Program-made: the position numbers and the translations under genes
In this document: in pieces, positions 49,113-62,845 of the stretch
Layout of the letters: each line of letters begins with the position of its first letter
How positions within the stretch are numbered: the first letter of the stretch is position 1
Notes under the pieces: model-generated
Databases searched by the model: none
The model's input: the letters and a program-made list of their open reading frames with translations, nothing else
What the model was told of the DNA's origin: nothing
Assembly (NCBI GenBank): GCA_014871385.1
Contig: CM026424.1
Span: forward strand, 15,466,892-15,530,891
Source: Ceratodon purpureus
Lineage: Eukaryota; Streptophyta; Bryopsida; Pseudoditrichales; Ditrichaceae
Length of the DNA: 64,000 nucleotides
Reading direction: 5' to 3'

Positions 49113-51040
49113 TGCATAATATGCGTCAATCTCCTCACTTGCTTTTTAGTATATATTCTATAATTATAATTTTAAGAAAGTACTTTTCTAGCTTTAATAT
49201 CTTGCATGACTATAGTAATTACCTTTTGAATTATGACTTTATTAAAATAATTATGTTCCAAGACAAAACTCTTTGGCATATATCCTATATGTTTGTACAG
49301 TATTGAGTAAGATAAGATTACACATTTTCAATTTCCATAGACATGTCATTGGATTCTTTTGGTCTAGAATTGCAATCAAAATTAGTGGTTTTGGCAAGTT
49401 AAAGCAAAACCTCTCACGCAAGTTTGATGATAAGTTTCTTTCATCACACAAAAATCAATGGAATGTGCTCAGCATGATGTTACCAAAGTGTGACCAAACA
49501 CTTCGAATATGTAAACAAAGGCAACCAAAATACTTTCAATAGTATCAACATTTAATCAATGAACAATGATTCCAATGCAATAAAAATGTTTCTGATATCC
49601 GTATAATATTTAAAACAAAATTTTAAATTTTAAAAATAATTTAACTATCTGGTGCTTGTTTTGTAAATAGAAAGAACTAAGATTCTAGAATTTTTTTGGA
49701 TCCAATAATTTTAACCAAAGCCTTAACTAAAAATAAAAAATTCAAATTCAAATTAAAAATTGATGTATTCTCATTAACCTTTTTAAATAATTTGTTTTGA
49801 GTTTCTTTAGATTTTTCTTTTCTTGGTCTTATTTTTATCTTAAAATATTAACTCATGTAAGATTTATGTTAAACGTTTTAAATTTAAATTTAAATATATT
49901 GAATATACTATTGATTATGAAAGTATTGAATTTTCTTATCTTATTTTCAAAAATTCATGAATTTATTTTCTTCAAAGTAATCATATGAAATATAATAGTA
50001 ATAATTAAAAATATTAGTGATTAATGTTATACACAATGTGTTCAAAAATTATTTTTAAAATACTATGAAAGAAGAATTCATTAAAAAATATTTATTAAAT
50101 TTGTAAAAAATGAAGAAATCAAGATAGAGGTCTTATTATATTCTCTCGAATTAGCAACTTTATAAATCATAATATTGAACTTTAAACTAAAAATAGATTA
50201 AAAAAAAAACATTGATATTCACTTTCACATGTTCTAAAATTCTCTTCTAATTTTTTCTTAAAATACCAAGTCTTTAAATATTATCATTTTTATTCATTAT
50301 TAATTTTTTATTCATTATTAATTTTTTATTCATCTTTAAAATTTTAAATGTTCTTATGAGCTAGATCTTTGGCTGCTAAAGTCTTGAACATCAGGTTTTT
50401 TAATTCTCAAATTTGAGACTAAAAAAAGTAGTGGTCTTGAGAAAAACTAAGGATTCAAAGAATAAGGTAACTTATTTAAATCTTGTTTAAAACTATCAAA
50501 GAGTGCTAGAGTAGAACCTTGATAAACTATGCTTGATTAGCTTTTTATCCACCTAATTAGCATTTAAATTTTTTTCAATTTTAATTAAAATTGATTTGAA
50601 TCGATACATGTTTTTTCATGTTTCAAACTTGATACAAAAAGTGGTTTGTTTTTAAACATATTTGAAGCAATAAATCATTTTTTATGTGCTATCGTTATAT
50701 AACTTTAGTTGTATCATCTTTGTCTCATCTTATTTGCATTACTTTATTATTCTCACTTTCATTAATACAAGTGACTTGAATTTAGTTGCTAATGTTTTTT
50801 CAACCTTCCTCCCAAAAAAACACAAATAATTTTTCTAGTTTTCCTCTGAATTTTGAGGGGCTAATAAATGTATTTTTGACTGTTGTAGGCATTTTTAAAG
50901 TTAAGGCTCATAAATTTATACTTTACAAAACCTTCAACACATTATACACATGATGTCTATTGATATTCTTCGTCAAGAGGATTTAAGATACTTAAAATGC
51001 TATGCTTAAACTGTTATGCTAACTCACATTATACTAAAAC
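49113..51040. other. AT-rich gene-free stretch
   Basis: No domains, splice-supported frames or terminal repeats recognised. Confidence 0.45.
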
Positions 51041-51290
51041 TTTTTTTTTTTTTTTTTTTGCAGGTTTGATCCATTATGAAGACCCTGAAGATTGCTTCTT
51101 CGAGATTCTTCAATTAGGAAGAAAGAATGGAGATCTTCTTCATAAGTGCCACGACAACATCCAATTTTGCTTACCTCGAATTCGACATCATGGCGCAACA
51201 TTTTGTTGGGCCTTACCGTCTCAAGCATTTAGCGTGCCAGTGCATTACACGCATCTTAGCATTCCACAACCTTTTGTGGAAGAATAATAT
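51041..51290 (-). other. Poly(A)-tailed insertion of unknown origin
   Basis: About 230 bp of mixed composition ends, on the minus strand, in a run of about 18-19 A (the T-run near 51042-51059 on the plus strand) and lies in very AT-rich DNA. This is the form of a retroposed transcript or SINE. A plus-strand frame of about 75 codons spans it, but I recognise no protein in any frame, and no target duplication is obvious. Confidence 0.4.
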
Positions 51291-54200
51291 AGGTATAATT
51301 TCTTCATGTTTGTAATCTCTTAACTTTAAAACTATACTAAAATTCATTAAATATGAAGCGTCAAAATTTCAAATATTTTATGTTGGTTCAAAAAATAGAC
51401 ATTAGTCTTTGTATCTAACTTGTTAAGACATTTTTTTTTTCAATTATTTTTTCTAACTTATACATATATTGAGTCTATTTTACGCATTGTGCTTGTATTT
51501 GATGTTATATAACATATTTAATTAAATATGTATTGCAATGCCAACATTTTAGATTAGTCAATTTTTTTAGAAAATAAAATAAAATGAACAAATAAATAAT
51601 CTAATTGTACAATGTCTTGTAATTCTTCATAATAAAATTTTAGGTCCATTGAAAAAACGTTCAAACCGTAAACGCTAAGAGTTTAGTCTCAAAATAACTA
51701 TCTCCATTATGAGAGGAGGATTTATTTAGAATGATTATCTAAACATATTACGCACTCATATTGTTATTGTATTTAAATTAAATTCATTGATATACATGGA
51801 AGATAGATATTTTTAAGTCTTATTTAAAGGATAATGCAATATGATATTTTAATTTAAAATTCACTTTGATAAGTTATTGTTTTGAGAAAAATTGAATTTT
51901 TTATTATCATCCAAACTACTTAAATAAATAAATTTCTAAATATTTTTGTTTATATTTGATTTTAAATAAGTTTATCTTAAGCAAATCTTGCTCAAGTTTT
52001 GATGGTTTATCAAAAGTCAATGTATATATAACTTTTTAATAGAATAATTTTTAAAATTTATTTTAAACAGATTTATTATAAAGTATAATGATTGTAGATT
52101 GTTTTTATCTAATTCCAATTTATAGATTATTTTGATAATGTAGTCTACTTTCAAAAAAATTCATCAAAATACATATTGCAATTTAACAATGTATGACAAA
52201 TTTAGTTGGATTGTATATTGCAACGCTCATATCTTCAATCATGTGTTTTTTATTTAAAAAAAAAACTTGATAAATTAAAAAAAGATCTATTGCGTTATAA
52301 ATTAAATTATCTTATATTAAATTTTATGTTCATATTAATAACACTTGAACAATAAGCATTCAAATTGTAAGATTTCAAATTTGGAATTAAGAACATTTTT
52401 AGCAAAAGTCATAGAAATTACAAACTAAACTTTAAATTTTGTTGTTTTCAGTCTCTTGGATTGTAATCATTTTTACTTTTTTTTTATTTAGACTTAATTT
52501 ACTTAAAGCACACTAAATGTATACAAAATTTCAAGCTCTTTCTAAGGTACATTATAGTATTACTTTAAATTTTAAAGGGAAGTTATGAAACTCGTGTTTA
52601 TTAAATTTTAGAAGAATTAGACCAAAATGTTTAAATTGATTTGTCTACTTAAAGTGATACAATTGTAAATGTTAATAACCTTTTTTATATTTTTTAATTA
52701 AAAAAAATTAATTTTAAATCTTTAAGATGAAGTCAATTTAAGATGTTTATATCATATAAACACTTTATGATCGGTTTAAAATATTTATATGATCAAAAAA
52801 AATTATTTTTTAAAAATAATTATTTTTAGTATATTTTTTACATTAGTATTTTTTAAATAACCCAAAAAAATTCTATATAAATTCTCAACTTTAAAGTGAA
52901 AATGTTCGTTTATTCTTTTAAACTTGAATTTCAAATTTACACATAATAAAATGTAAAGGCAACAGAATGTAGGGTCTGAGGCCTTTCTGGTTCGAAAAGA
53001 GTGATGAATCGATGATGAATTAGGTATAAGAGAAAAAACACCTTCTAATACAATTACACGTATTGGAATTAAAGAAGTTAGCTTTGTGTTGACTTTAACT
53101 TGGATTGAGGTTTTCTAAAATATTAATTTACTCAGAAGAGTAATTTATATTGGCCTAATGTAGACATCCTTCCATTTTAGGAATTTAAATTAAAAAAATA
53201 AAAAATAAAATAAAAAATAAAAAGAATAACAAAAACAAAAACAAAACAAAAATACAAACTAGAACCCTTATTTGAGAGGCCACAGAGTAACAGCTTGCAT
53301 ATTGGGAGGGGCAAAAGTTTATTTGGTCATGGAATACAAATTTCAAAAACTTATCTCCTAATTATAAGTGCCATAATCTTCCAAACTATACTTTGTACTT
53401 TTTACAAAAAACATATGCATAAATTCTGATAGTAATGGCCAATAACAAGATCTTGCAGCAAAGATACCATTTCATGTTTTTATTTAGTTTATCTTGTATC
53501 TTTATTCTTTGTACTATAATGTACTCCCATTTTTTGTTGATGGAAATTTTAATTACACAAAAACATTGTTTTAAAATGAAAAGCTCCCAAATGATACTAA
53601 TATATTGAAAGAATATAATATGGATGTTCTTTGAAAATATAAAAATTTCCCATAAATTTATATACTTCAAAAAACACCCTTGTCATGCACGTCCACATTA
53701 GGTTCAACTGAGTGCCAGACCCAAGGTCAATTATAGATTTAGTCTTCTAAAGCATTTTTCAAATTTAGTTATTTAAAAAAATTCAACCCAGAGTAAATGC
53801 TTACTACTTTGTTTTATGAATTGAGTGGCTTGTTGAAATGTAATGTGATCCCTTGACCAGTTCAAATGTGAATTGCAATAATTAAGAATATATTGTTCTT
53901 GTGGGACACACATTACCCAATTCATCATTCATCTTACAAAGAGTCTGACAAACAACCGAAGTTGGAGGTGCCTGTTTTAGATGTTTTACAGTCAAACTGT
54001 CAAAAAACACTTTGGACCTTGAAGTCACTCCAGCCTTACAAAGAGGCGGATATTTTCTTCTCAAAGCTTTTGGATGCATGTCTCCAACATCTCCGTGACG
54101 CATTCTGCCTCCTAACTCACACTTTCTTCTTATTGACCAAAAACAAACTGTGATTTCTATAGTAAAACAAATGCCCACGCAACAATAAATTGGACTCCTT

Positions 54201-55950
54201 CACCTTCAGATAATTGTATTCACTGGATGGCCGTTGAACTATCTACATGGCAATTTTGCTGTCCTGTTGAACTTTCAGTACTGTTATATTTGCTGCGTTG
54301 GAGCAATTGTAAGGTTGGGAAACCAAAAACAGTGAATGCTCTCAAGGCGTGTACTAGAGTTGCAGTGAAACATGGAGGTCAAGGAGGTGGTAGAGTGAAA
54401 ACATAGAATGGTCCAACCAGGTTTTGTCACATAATGTCAAGTTGTGGTTTTTTTTTTTTAGTACTCTTGCGTCCAATTTTCTGTGATATTAGTTAATGGT
54501 TTAAGGACAACATTACATTTGGTTTAAGAAGAGTTAAGTATACAAGAAGGGGTTTGACAAACTTCCCATTTTCGGAAATTGTAGACAACTATTTGTGGGG
54601 AATAAAAATACAAAATAAGTTGCATTCTTCATCATCTTTTCTTCTTGATCTCAAAATAATTCAGAGAATTTCTATCTCCATCCTTTCTAGCCGAATTACC
54701 TTATTTTCACCGTTTTTGGATTTTCTACCATAGTGACTTCCAGCTTGGTGCATGAGTGTTCTGCCCAATGAACATGGGGAACCTGCAGCTAGTTACAAAT
54801 CAAACGACTAAAATTGATGTTCAGCCGGTAGAACTTGAATGTTTTTCCGGTTGAAAAAACTAAAATTCATCCATGTATCACACGAGTATCACATGAATAT
54901 CACCCAAAAATTGTCAAATTATCATCCAAGTATCATCTACATCTACTAAAGAGGATATAAGCTGGGTTGAGTCCAAAATCTCCTCGATGGGTGGAACTTC
55001 TGCCTGGCACAAATTTGATAAAAACTCACAATCATTCTGTGAAACCACACCACAGTCCTCGTTCACGAGATGTGGGAAGGCTTGGCAAGCAACTTTTTTG
55101 ACAAGTGTAGATCTGACAAGTCTTCACACGGAGAGAAGTTTGACCGAGTTACTTTCTAACTGCCCAAAGGACTTTTCAAAATTATGCTTTCACCACTTTC
55201 AAGCAATAAGTTACTGTTTGACATCGTCAAACATGTGAAGTGTCACAAGGAAATTCTAGTCGATCTCTGGGAGACTGAATCCAGGATCGAGAAATGACCA
55301 AGGGAAAGCCACGTGGCGAATTGCACTGATTGGGAAGACAAAACAAATGCTCTACCTCATATAATTCCAACAATGCATTCCTGAAGTGTGCAAGGCAAAC
55401 CATAAACAATTAATTATATATTCAAGTTGATATATTGTGTGCAGGAGTACTGTCCTGTACCAGGGTCCTTTATTCGGTTCTTTCATGTTAGTTCTAGCCA
55501 ATGGTTTACAAACAGATACTATGCAAAGTACATACGTACATTGCGGTGGACCACACTGATATATGTGTGAATCACAACTTCATAAACATGATCAGTGCAA
55601 GTTGCAAACTATATTTACAGTAGCTCAACATGGAAGGTAAACTGCAACTGCTGCAATTACAAGAAAACAGACAGTCTCATTGTGATCTCCAACAGTTTAT
55701 TGCACCTAAATTGCACACAAAGAGTTATCTACATCCTTCAAACTCTCTGCTATAGTCCCTCATCCTTCCAAAACCGGTCAAAACTACAACCTGAAAAACT
55801 GATTCACCGAAACTGAAAATCTCAATTTCGCTTCCCAATGACCAACAAACCAAAAGCAGCATTCACTCCATACCATGACCCAAATGGAAAAACTAACAAA
55901 AACTTAGACTAGTTGAATCTACATGTTGACAACTAACTTGACACATCTGA
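51291..55950. other. AT-rich stretch and 3' flank of the next gene
   Basis: AT-rich to about 53880, with an A-rich simple repeat at 53186-53260. From 53880 the composition is more balanced, but the frames at 53882-54178 and 54987-55238 have no domain. 55450-55950 is the likely 3' untranslated side of the minus-strand reductase gene. Confidence 0.4.
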
Positions 55951-56940
55951 TCAAGCAGATTGCTTAGAGCTAAACCGGTGACGGTCATGCGGAGCAGAGT
56001 AGTCAATCTCTTGTCCCAGAGCAACAATCCCGAACGGATTAATCCTCGGATGACTCTGATAATAATGATGCCTGATATGCCACATGTTCACCGTAGCACC
56101 GATTCCCGGAACCTGATACAAATCCTTGGTGTAGTTAAACAGATTCGGATATTCCCTGATGAACTTCTTGTTGCACTTGAAGTGGACCACGTAGACTGCA
56201 TCGAACCGGATCAGAGTCATGAACAAGCGCACATCGGCCTCGGTCAGTTCATCTCCGGCGATGTACCGCTGCTTGTCTAGAATGGTCTCGCACTTATCCA
56301 GTGCGGCGAACAGGGCGTGGAAGGCCGCTTCGTAAGGCTCCTGCTTGATCGCGAACCCACACCGGTACACGCCGTTGTTGATATCAGTGAAGATCCAGCT
56401 GTTGACGTCCGCGATCGTGGACTGCAGGTGCTGCGGGTAGAGGTTTACCTCGGGATGGTTTGATATGTCGTTGAACTCGTCGTTGAACATCCTGATGATC
56501 TCGGAGCTTTCGTTGCTGACGATTTGTCTAGTTTTTGTGTCCCAGAGGACGGGGACTGAGAACCGGCCTGCGTAGTTCGGGTCCGCGATTTCGTAGAGCT
56601 CCCGGACGGTTCTCACGTGGTTGTGGGGGTCCGGGGTGGCGCCGGGCTCGGTGTCGTCGCCGGTGGGGAAGATCCAGCCGGAGTGGTCGTCGACGGAGGG
56701 TTTGGTTGGGCCCATCTTGGCTTTCGTGACGGAGACGCCGATGGCGTGCTGGAGGCCCTTGAGGTTGAGGAAGGCGAGGCAGCGGGAGGCCCAGGGGCAT
56801 GCTAGGGAGATGTAGAGGTGGTAGCGGTTTGCTTCCGGGGGGAAGTGTGCGCCGGGGGCGCGGGAGATGAAGTGGCGGAACTGCGCATCCACTCGCTGGA
56901 AGGCGCCGTCCTTCGACACTGGCACGCCTAGATTCGCCAT
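55951..56940 (-). CDS. Glutathionyl-hydroquinone reductase (Xi-class GST)
   Basis: One coding exon, 329 residues from ATG 56940 ([14 protein letters not shown]). The order is an N-terminal thioredoxin-like domain with the catalytic motif CPWA (Cys48) after RYHLYISLA, then [36 protein letters not shown]-type glutathione-site residues, and the all-helical C-terminal domain with [30 protein letters not shown] and a terminal HRINPFG-like region. The enzymes reduce S-glutathionyl-hydroquinones with glutathione, via Cys. The same frame is open upstream to 57087, but an acceptor TTCAG at about 57000 suggests that a leader intron ends there, giving a short possible N-terminal extension. Codon use is GC-rich compared with the flanks. 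Confidence 0.93.
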   Translation of the reverse strand: MANLGVPVSKDGAFQRVDAQFRHFISRAPGAHFPPEANRYHLYISLACPWASRCLAFLNLKGLQHAIGVSVTKAKMGPTKPSVDDHSGWIFPTGDDTEPGATPDPHNHVRTVRELYEIADPNYAGRFSVPVLWDTKTRQIVSNESSEIIRMFNDEFNDISNHPEVNLYPQHLQSTIADVNSWIFTDINNGVYRCGFAIKQEPYEAAFHALFAALDKCETILDKQRYIAGDELTEADVRLFMTLIRFDAVYVVHFKCNKKFIREYPNLFNYTKDLYQVPGIGATVNMWHIRHHYYQSHPRINPFGIVALGQEIDYSAPHDRHRFSSKQSA

Positions 56941-59357
56941 GGCTCTAGGGGGGATGAGTGTCTCGGTGATCGGTTCTTTAACACCTCGCTTCCTGAAGTT
57001 TAAGGAAAGAACATCAGTCAGCATGATCGGAAGAAAATTGCAGATAAATTGGAATTGGCATACATGGCCACACAACAGACGATACAATCATCTAAAGCGA
57101 TACCGAATGAAATATGACGGCTAGCTCGTCAATTGATTGATGATTCTCAAAAAATCGAAAGAATCAGAAAAAGCATTCGCCCTGTCGGCGCCAATCCCAA
57201 CTATGACCCAGAAAACAAAACAACATTTCACTCACCTAGGGATGTTGCAAAACCCTTACAAGCAGGTTGAAACGCAAGCAATTTAAACAATGACGATAAC
57301 CACAAATCAATCACAACAACACTAAATCAGCTGTCCATCCAATTCATGCTCAATTCTCGACATCACATAACGGCAGCTCCATCAACTCACCTTTGCTCAA
57401 CTTCCGATGTGATTACCCTAGAATTCCCGCAATGCCAAAAAAGAACACAGCACAATAAGACCCCTTATCCTGGATACTTCATACATGTAGACAGGAACAC
57501 AAACAAGCATCCGAATAAGCAAAACAATCCATAATGTTTCATAGACTTCAGGGAATCATATGTACGACTATGGTAGATAAAATTAGTTTTAAGTGTAGTG
57601 ACGGTGTTTGGAATAAAAGCCCTTAACCCAGCTTCTGCACCAGGTTCCTCTTCGGATGGCTAAAGTCGCCAAACGAAGCTTCTAACGAAGAATGATGATG
57701 CAAGGAGAAGACTGAAGAAAAAGAAACGGAGCACAAAACATACTTGCTGTCCGGATGACGACTCGAGTCAATAGTTGCTGAGTCTTGGCAGGTTGTGGTT
57801 CTTTGTGCACACGAAGTTGGCACGGCGAGTTGACGATGGCAACGACGAAGACTGCGCTCATCCAAATCTGCGATAAGAATATGTACTCATAATTTGTCTT
57901 TGAGAAGATGTTGTTGCTCTTCTTCTTGTATTGATAATTCTCATAGTATTATATATTCTTCGTAATTTCGACAGTACGAAGTGGATGGCTCCTTCAATTA
58001 AGCCTACGACGAAACATAGAGTTACCATGGTTGTTTACCAACCAGCTTGATTCTACAGAAAAAATACATTACTTTATTAGTTTGAAAGTAAAGGATGCAT
58101 AAACAAAATCAGAAGTGGTTTGACAATTATACAGGATGCGATAACAATGTGTCTTTTACTTTATTAGATCATCAACGTAAAAGATACAGAGATATCTATA
58201 TTGAAGAATCGATGTGTTTGTTTTTAATAATATTCAATACAAACGTATTCGCCTTGTGTGTTCTTGTAGACATTCTTTTTGGAACATTGTCACAGGAACT
58301 TCATGGCCGGTGAAAAAAGACGCACATTGAAAAACGATTGTCTTTGAGGAACTAAATTTGAGACACAAGTTTTTTTTGTGTGAAGTATATAAGAAAATTC
58401 GGGCTTTGGAAATAAGGACTATACATTGATTTGAAGTAAAGTTCACTTCTGGAAAGAATATATAAAAAAAAAGGGCAACTGTTTTGGGGTGTCTACTATT
58501 GACACAAACACATGAGTAGGTCTGCGAAGGACCCAACACTGTGCACCGCTCTCATCCTGGTCTTGGTAGTCCCTGTAGGCTGTGGCCACAGACCTGTAGG
58601 TGAACGACAACATCTCATTCCTATGCCTCATACAGAATGTTTTTATTTATCTCTAGGTCTCCAAACGATGGATAAATATAACAGTCTGCGCCTATTCCTG
58701 AAACAGTGGTAACTGCACGCTACACGCGTGCAATAATTTAAAAGTCTCATATCCAGTAGTTATGCCCCAAACAGCAAAAAAATTACAAACCGAGGCTGAC
58801 GACAAACAAAAATCGAAGTCATCACGTAGCAGAAGGGCAGAGGTAACCAGAGCTTATAACCTCAGAAAGAAATGATGGAGTCGCTCCGACATTAGTGAGG
58901 AAAAGAGGATAACAGCACATACAGGACATCAGATTAGAGACTTACACAAAATAACATTTCAAAATCAGGACAGGGAAAAAAGATACAAATATATAAAACG
59001 GCCATGTCACTGGTGAACCGCACAGCCAGGAGTCCAGGACAAATACTATCCCGCTGCCCATCTTCTCGAACATTACCGAACATAAGTGTTTCAAGGCATC
59101 CTTAATCTCAATATTGCATTCCTACCATTTCACATCCTATTCAAAAACACTATGGACAGCTCGCCTCCAAGCACGACATACTAGGGCAAAACATAGCATC
59201 GTCAACCGCCATCCGGCAACTGCACACATCGTCTTGCCCTCGGCCAACCATTACGACTCAAGCTCTTTATGTCAAATCCGAGCCACAAGCCACCGCCTCA
59301 TCATCACTGCATCCACAAGGCAAACCAGTCACTACCACCACTCCACACATAGAAAAA
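56941..59357. other. Upstream region of the reductase and 3' flank of 14-3-3
   Basis: 56941-57900 should contain the leader intron, leader exon and promoter of the reductase. 58440-58720 is a moderately GC-rich island with short frames on both strands. 58740-59357 may hold the last exon and 3' end of the 14-3-3 gene. No other gene recognised. Confidence 0.35.
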
Positions 59358-61575
59358 CTAAAGCACACAATGACAGAAACTGAACAAACTGCACCACTGC
59401 ATTGGGCAAGCTCGTACCTCTGCCTCCTCAGGCCTCATCTCGTCTCCCTTTCCCTGATCGTCGCCTGTATCCTCCTGGAGATCGGATGTCCACAGAGTCA
59501 GATTGTCTCTCAGCAGCTGCATGATCAAAGTGCTGTCCTTGTAAGATTCCTCGCTCAGTGTGTCCAGCTCAGCGATAGCCTCGTCGAATGCTTGTTTCGC
59601 CAAATGGCATGCCCTGAAACCCCACCCTCACACTGTAAGTCACCATTCCACTACCCGCAACTCCACAAGAACGGTACAAATGATCCAAACCCAAGAGTCG
59701 ACTACATTACATCCGTTCAGAGGTAGACTCTCACCGCTCAGGTGAGTTCAAGATCTCATAATAAAAGACTGAGAAATTCAACGCCAGCCCAAGTCGGATC
59801 GGGTGTGTCGGGGCAAGGTCCGTCACTGCCGTGTTCGAAGCGGCCTGCATCAACAACCAATTTAATTCCTGTTAGTCACTTCCGAGAAGAAGCAATAAGG
59901 GCACATTGCAAATCCCCGGAATAGCACCTCTCCATCCACCCACCTCAGCCATTCCCCCAACCCCTACAAAATCAACAACTACAACCTACACGTATCTGTA
60001 CGACATCTGCTATACCCACGAACCACTTCTGTAACGCACCTGATACGCCTTCAAAGATTGGTCCGCAGCTTCTTTCCTCTCGTTCCCGGTCTTGAACTCC
60101 GCAAGGTACCGGTAGTAGTCACCCTTCCTGATAGCCCCCAAATATCACACATACATGAGACCAACGAAAACCAGTATCCAATCCTCTCGCTCACAGCCAT
60201 CTCCACAATTTAGCGAACATCGGATCCCTTTTCAAATACCTATCAGCAATTATGGTCTACCAATTCTGCTCCTCGTGCCTCCCCGAGCCACAGCCCTCAT
60301 CACGGATGCCAACACCATGCCGTGCGTCACCGTACCCGACACAGTGCAACCAAACGAACTACTCGATGACGCCACCACACGTTGCAACAAAAGTACAAGA
60401 CAAAGCCACTCAATATGTCCCAGTACTTCATAATGAACAAACTCTCTGGGCAGTGCCTACATCTTATAGTAGAAGACGGTTGACTCTCCCGTGCTCGATG
60501 ACGGAATCAGGTGCTCGTCGATGATCGTCAGAATGTCATTGCAGATCTTCGACAGCTCCTCCTCGACCTTGTGCCTGTACTCCTTGATGCGCTTTACGTT
60601 CTGGTCGTTGCCCTTGCTCTCCTCCTTCTGCTCGATCGAAGACATGATCCGCCATGAGGCCCTCCTGGCTCCAATCACATTCTTGTAACCGACGGACAGC
60701 AGGTTGCGCTCCTCCACTGTCAGCTCCACATCGAGCTTGGCCACCTTCTTCATCGACTCAACCATCTCTGCAACACACAAACCACCACACTACCCGCTCA
60801 GCCACACGAAACTAACATCAGGGAGTACCTAAACCATCTCTTCATGCTTGCTATCCATGTTCTCTCATAACTGCTACACTTAACAGTTCCTCGCTCACTG
60901 CAGAGATGATCCATTTGGGTTCTCACAGGACCAAAAACTGGATCCTTAAAACACACACGAAAACACAAAAAGCCCATACTTTGCCGAGAAAAAAACCCCG
61001 CAGATCGGGTTGCCGACCGAACACAAACGACAAACAAACAACCACTCACTAAGAAAAAAAGAGGGTAAAAGAAAGACCCATCAATTTAACAACTTTCATC
61101 AGACCACCTCCCGAAACGTACAAACTAGAGCACCCAGAACCAGACACAGTCCCCAAAACACAACCACGCTACCCTCCCCAGACCACAACAAAAGACCCTC
61201 AGAGACAAAATCCCTGTCATCAACCCCTGCATAATGTAAAGCCTACCAACACGAAAACCAACACCTTCCACTCACAAGATCACTTCCCTAACACCAAAAA
61301 ACACCACTCCTCCCAAAAAAGAGAAAACCAAAAAAAAACCAAAAAACCAAAAACCAAAACCAAAAAACATGAAAGACAGGAAACATGTCCACTATCCATG
61401 TAACCACGCATCCATGCCCATCTACCATGATGCTCCACCATGAAGAAACGTGGAATTGCAAAGAGGGGGGGGGGGGGGAGGGTTGGGGAGAGAGTGACTG
61501 ACCATCGTAACGCTCGGCCTGCTCGGCGAGCTTGGCCATGTAGACATAGCTCTCGCGCTCCTTCTCCGTGCTCAT
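59358..61575 (-). CDS. 14-3-3 protein
   Basis: Exons 61575-61503, 60767-60461, 60127-60040, 59844-59735 and 59613 onward, all in phase. Landmarks: [40 protein letters not shown] (the 14-3-3 signature), [45 protein letters not shown] and [20 protein letters not shown]. This is the complete nine-helix core binding phosphoserine/phosphothreonine partners as a dimer in the cytosol and nucleus. After EEAE a donor GAG|GTACGAG (59418/59417) is likely used, and a short last exon was not found. Reading straight on gives an odd tail of about 20 residues to a stop at 59358. A 14-base G-run (plus strand) lies in intron 1. Confidence 0.93.
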
Positions 61576-62235
61576 GGTGGCTGTGAGGGAAGAGAGGGAT
61601 GGAGGTATGGAGATGGGGAGAGCAAGAGAGGGAGCAAGAGAGAGTGGGAGAGAGAGCAAGGGAGATGAAATGAAGTGAGCCTGGGGGAGGGCAAGGAGGG
61701 CAGTAATGTAAGCTTTAGGTTTGGTGAAGACGACTGGGCCAGCTAATGACGAGGAGACGACGGAGGATGCAGGATGAAGGATGAAGGAGTAGAATTAAGG
61801 ATGAAAGGTGTAAGGATGAGGGATGGAAGGGCACGGAGGCAGTCTGTGGTGGGCCCGGGGTAGGGTAGAGTTGGGGAGGTTACCCGACCTATTCGCTTAG
61901 GGTAGCACGGGCAGCTACCCAGAATGCTCTGGTTTGGTGCACCCTTCCCTTCCAACTCCTTTCCCCATTTTTAAAAGTCCCAACAACTAGGGAGCGTTTT
62001 GTTGTGAAAGAGAGGAAAGGGTCTTTTGGGAAAAGAGGGTATTTGGGGTTTTGTTCGAGGTTTCTTTACATTATTGGGAGACTTTTTGAGTGATTCTTGT
62101 TGTAGGTTTATGGTGTGGATTTATTATGTGTAAGAGAAAGAAGAATTGTTTTTATTGATTTAAGTTTAGTGTTGTATGTCGTGATAAGTCATTTTAATAC
62201 ATGTTTCTAAAATTTTAGAGACCATCATTTCCAAA
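61576..62235. other. Promoter and leader of the 14-3-3 gene
   Basis: The first 370 bp are rich in GA on the plus strand (CT-rich leader on the gene strand), followed by G-rich promoter-like DNA. After 62050 it becomes AT-rich with no gene. Confidence 0.4.
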
Positions 62236-62740
62236 AGAGCCTACATGGGATTACTTTTTGGAAATTGTAATGCAAAGACAATAGTCTCTTGAAGAAAACT
62301 TGGGTCGAGCAAAATGCTTGATACAAATTTCTATCGATCAATTAACAATTGTTTTAAATAAAATATGTACAAAAAGAGTAGACTTGGGCTGCTAAGAACT
62401 CATTGTGCTCTATAAGCCTTGTCATGGTTTAACAATTGATCTTTCAACATTCGGCACTATACCTATGATGGTCCAAAATAAGTCGAGGTTGAAATAGTCA
62501 TAACTTTGTTATATTAAAAAATCTATTGCTAAAATTCTAGCACATGTTCTTCATTGATATTTACACCAATTTTTTCTTGAGAACTACTTGATATTTTTAC
62601 AATTTTCTCTTAATTTCCAAATATTTGGCTCACAAGTCTTGGCCTTTGGACTTGGACTTTGAGGCTTCACATCGTGACCGGCCAAAGGCTTGAAGTGGAT
62701 TGTTTTAATGTATTTTTCCAACCTGACATAGTTTGATTTG
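62236..62740. mobile_element. Second, worn copy of the Harbinger-like family
   Basis: Clear similarity in order and wording to 33015-33540: tttttggaaatt, cttgggtcgagcaaaatgct, agccttgtcat, agtcataactttgt, catgttcttcatt, cggccaaag. Roughly 70 % identity by eye, same orientation. Neither terminal repeat is preserved. Confidence 0.6.
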
Positions 62741-62803
62741 GATTTTTTACAATCAACTTCTTGACTTGGCTAAAGTGTGACATCCCAGATGATAGTGTCT
62801 CAT

Positions 62804-62845
62804 AGTGACATTTCTGCATTAATTAATGAATGCAGAAATGTCACT
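62804..62845. repeat. Perfect 17-bp hairpin
   Basis: AGTGACATTTCTGCATT (62804-62820) and its exact complement AATGCAGAAATGTCACT (62829-62845) enclose an 8-base loop AATTAATG. A related half-site CTGCATTAATTAATTAATGC occurs near 63037-63056. Confidence 0.9.

Noticed and set aside
56528-56815. Open frames opposite to or in other registers of the reductase gene
   Set aside because: GC-rich codon use opens shadow frames; only the reductase frame matches a family.
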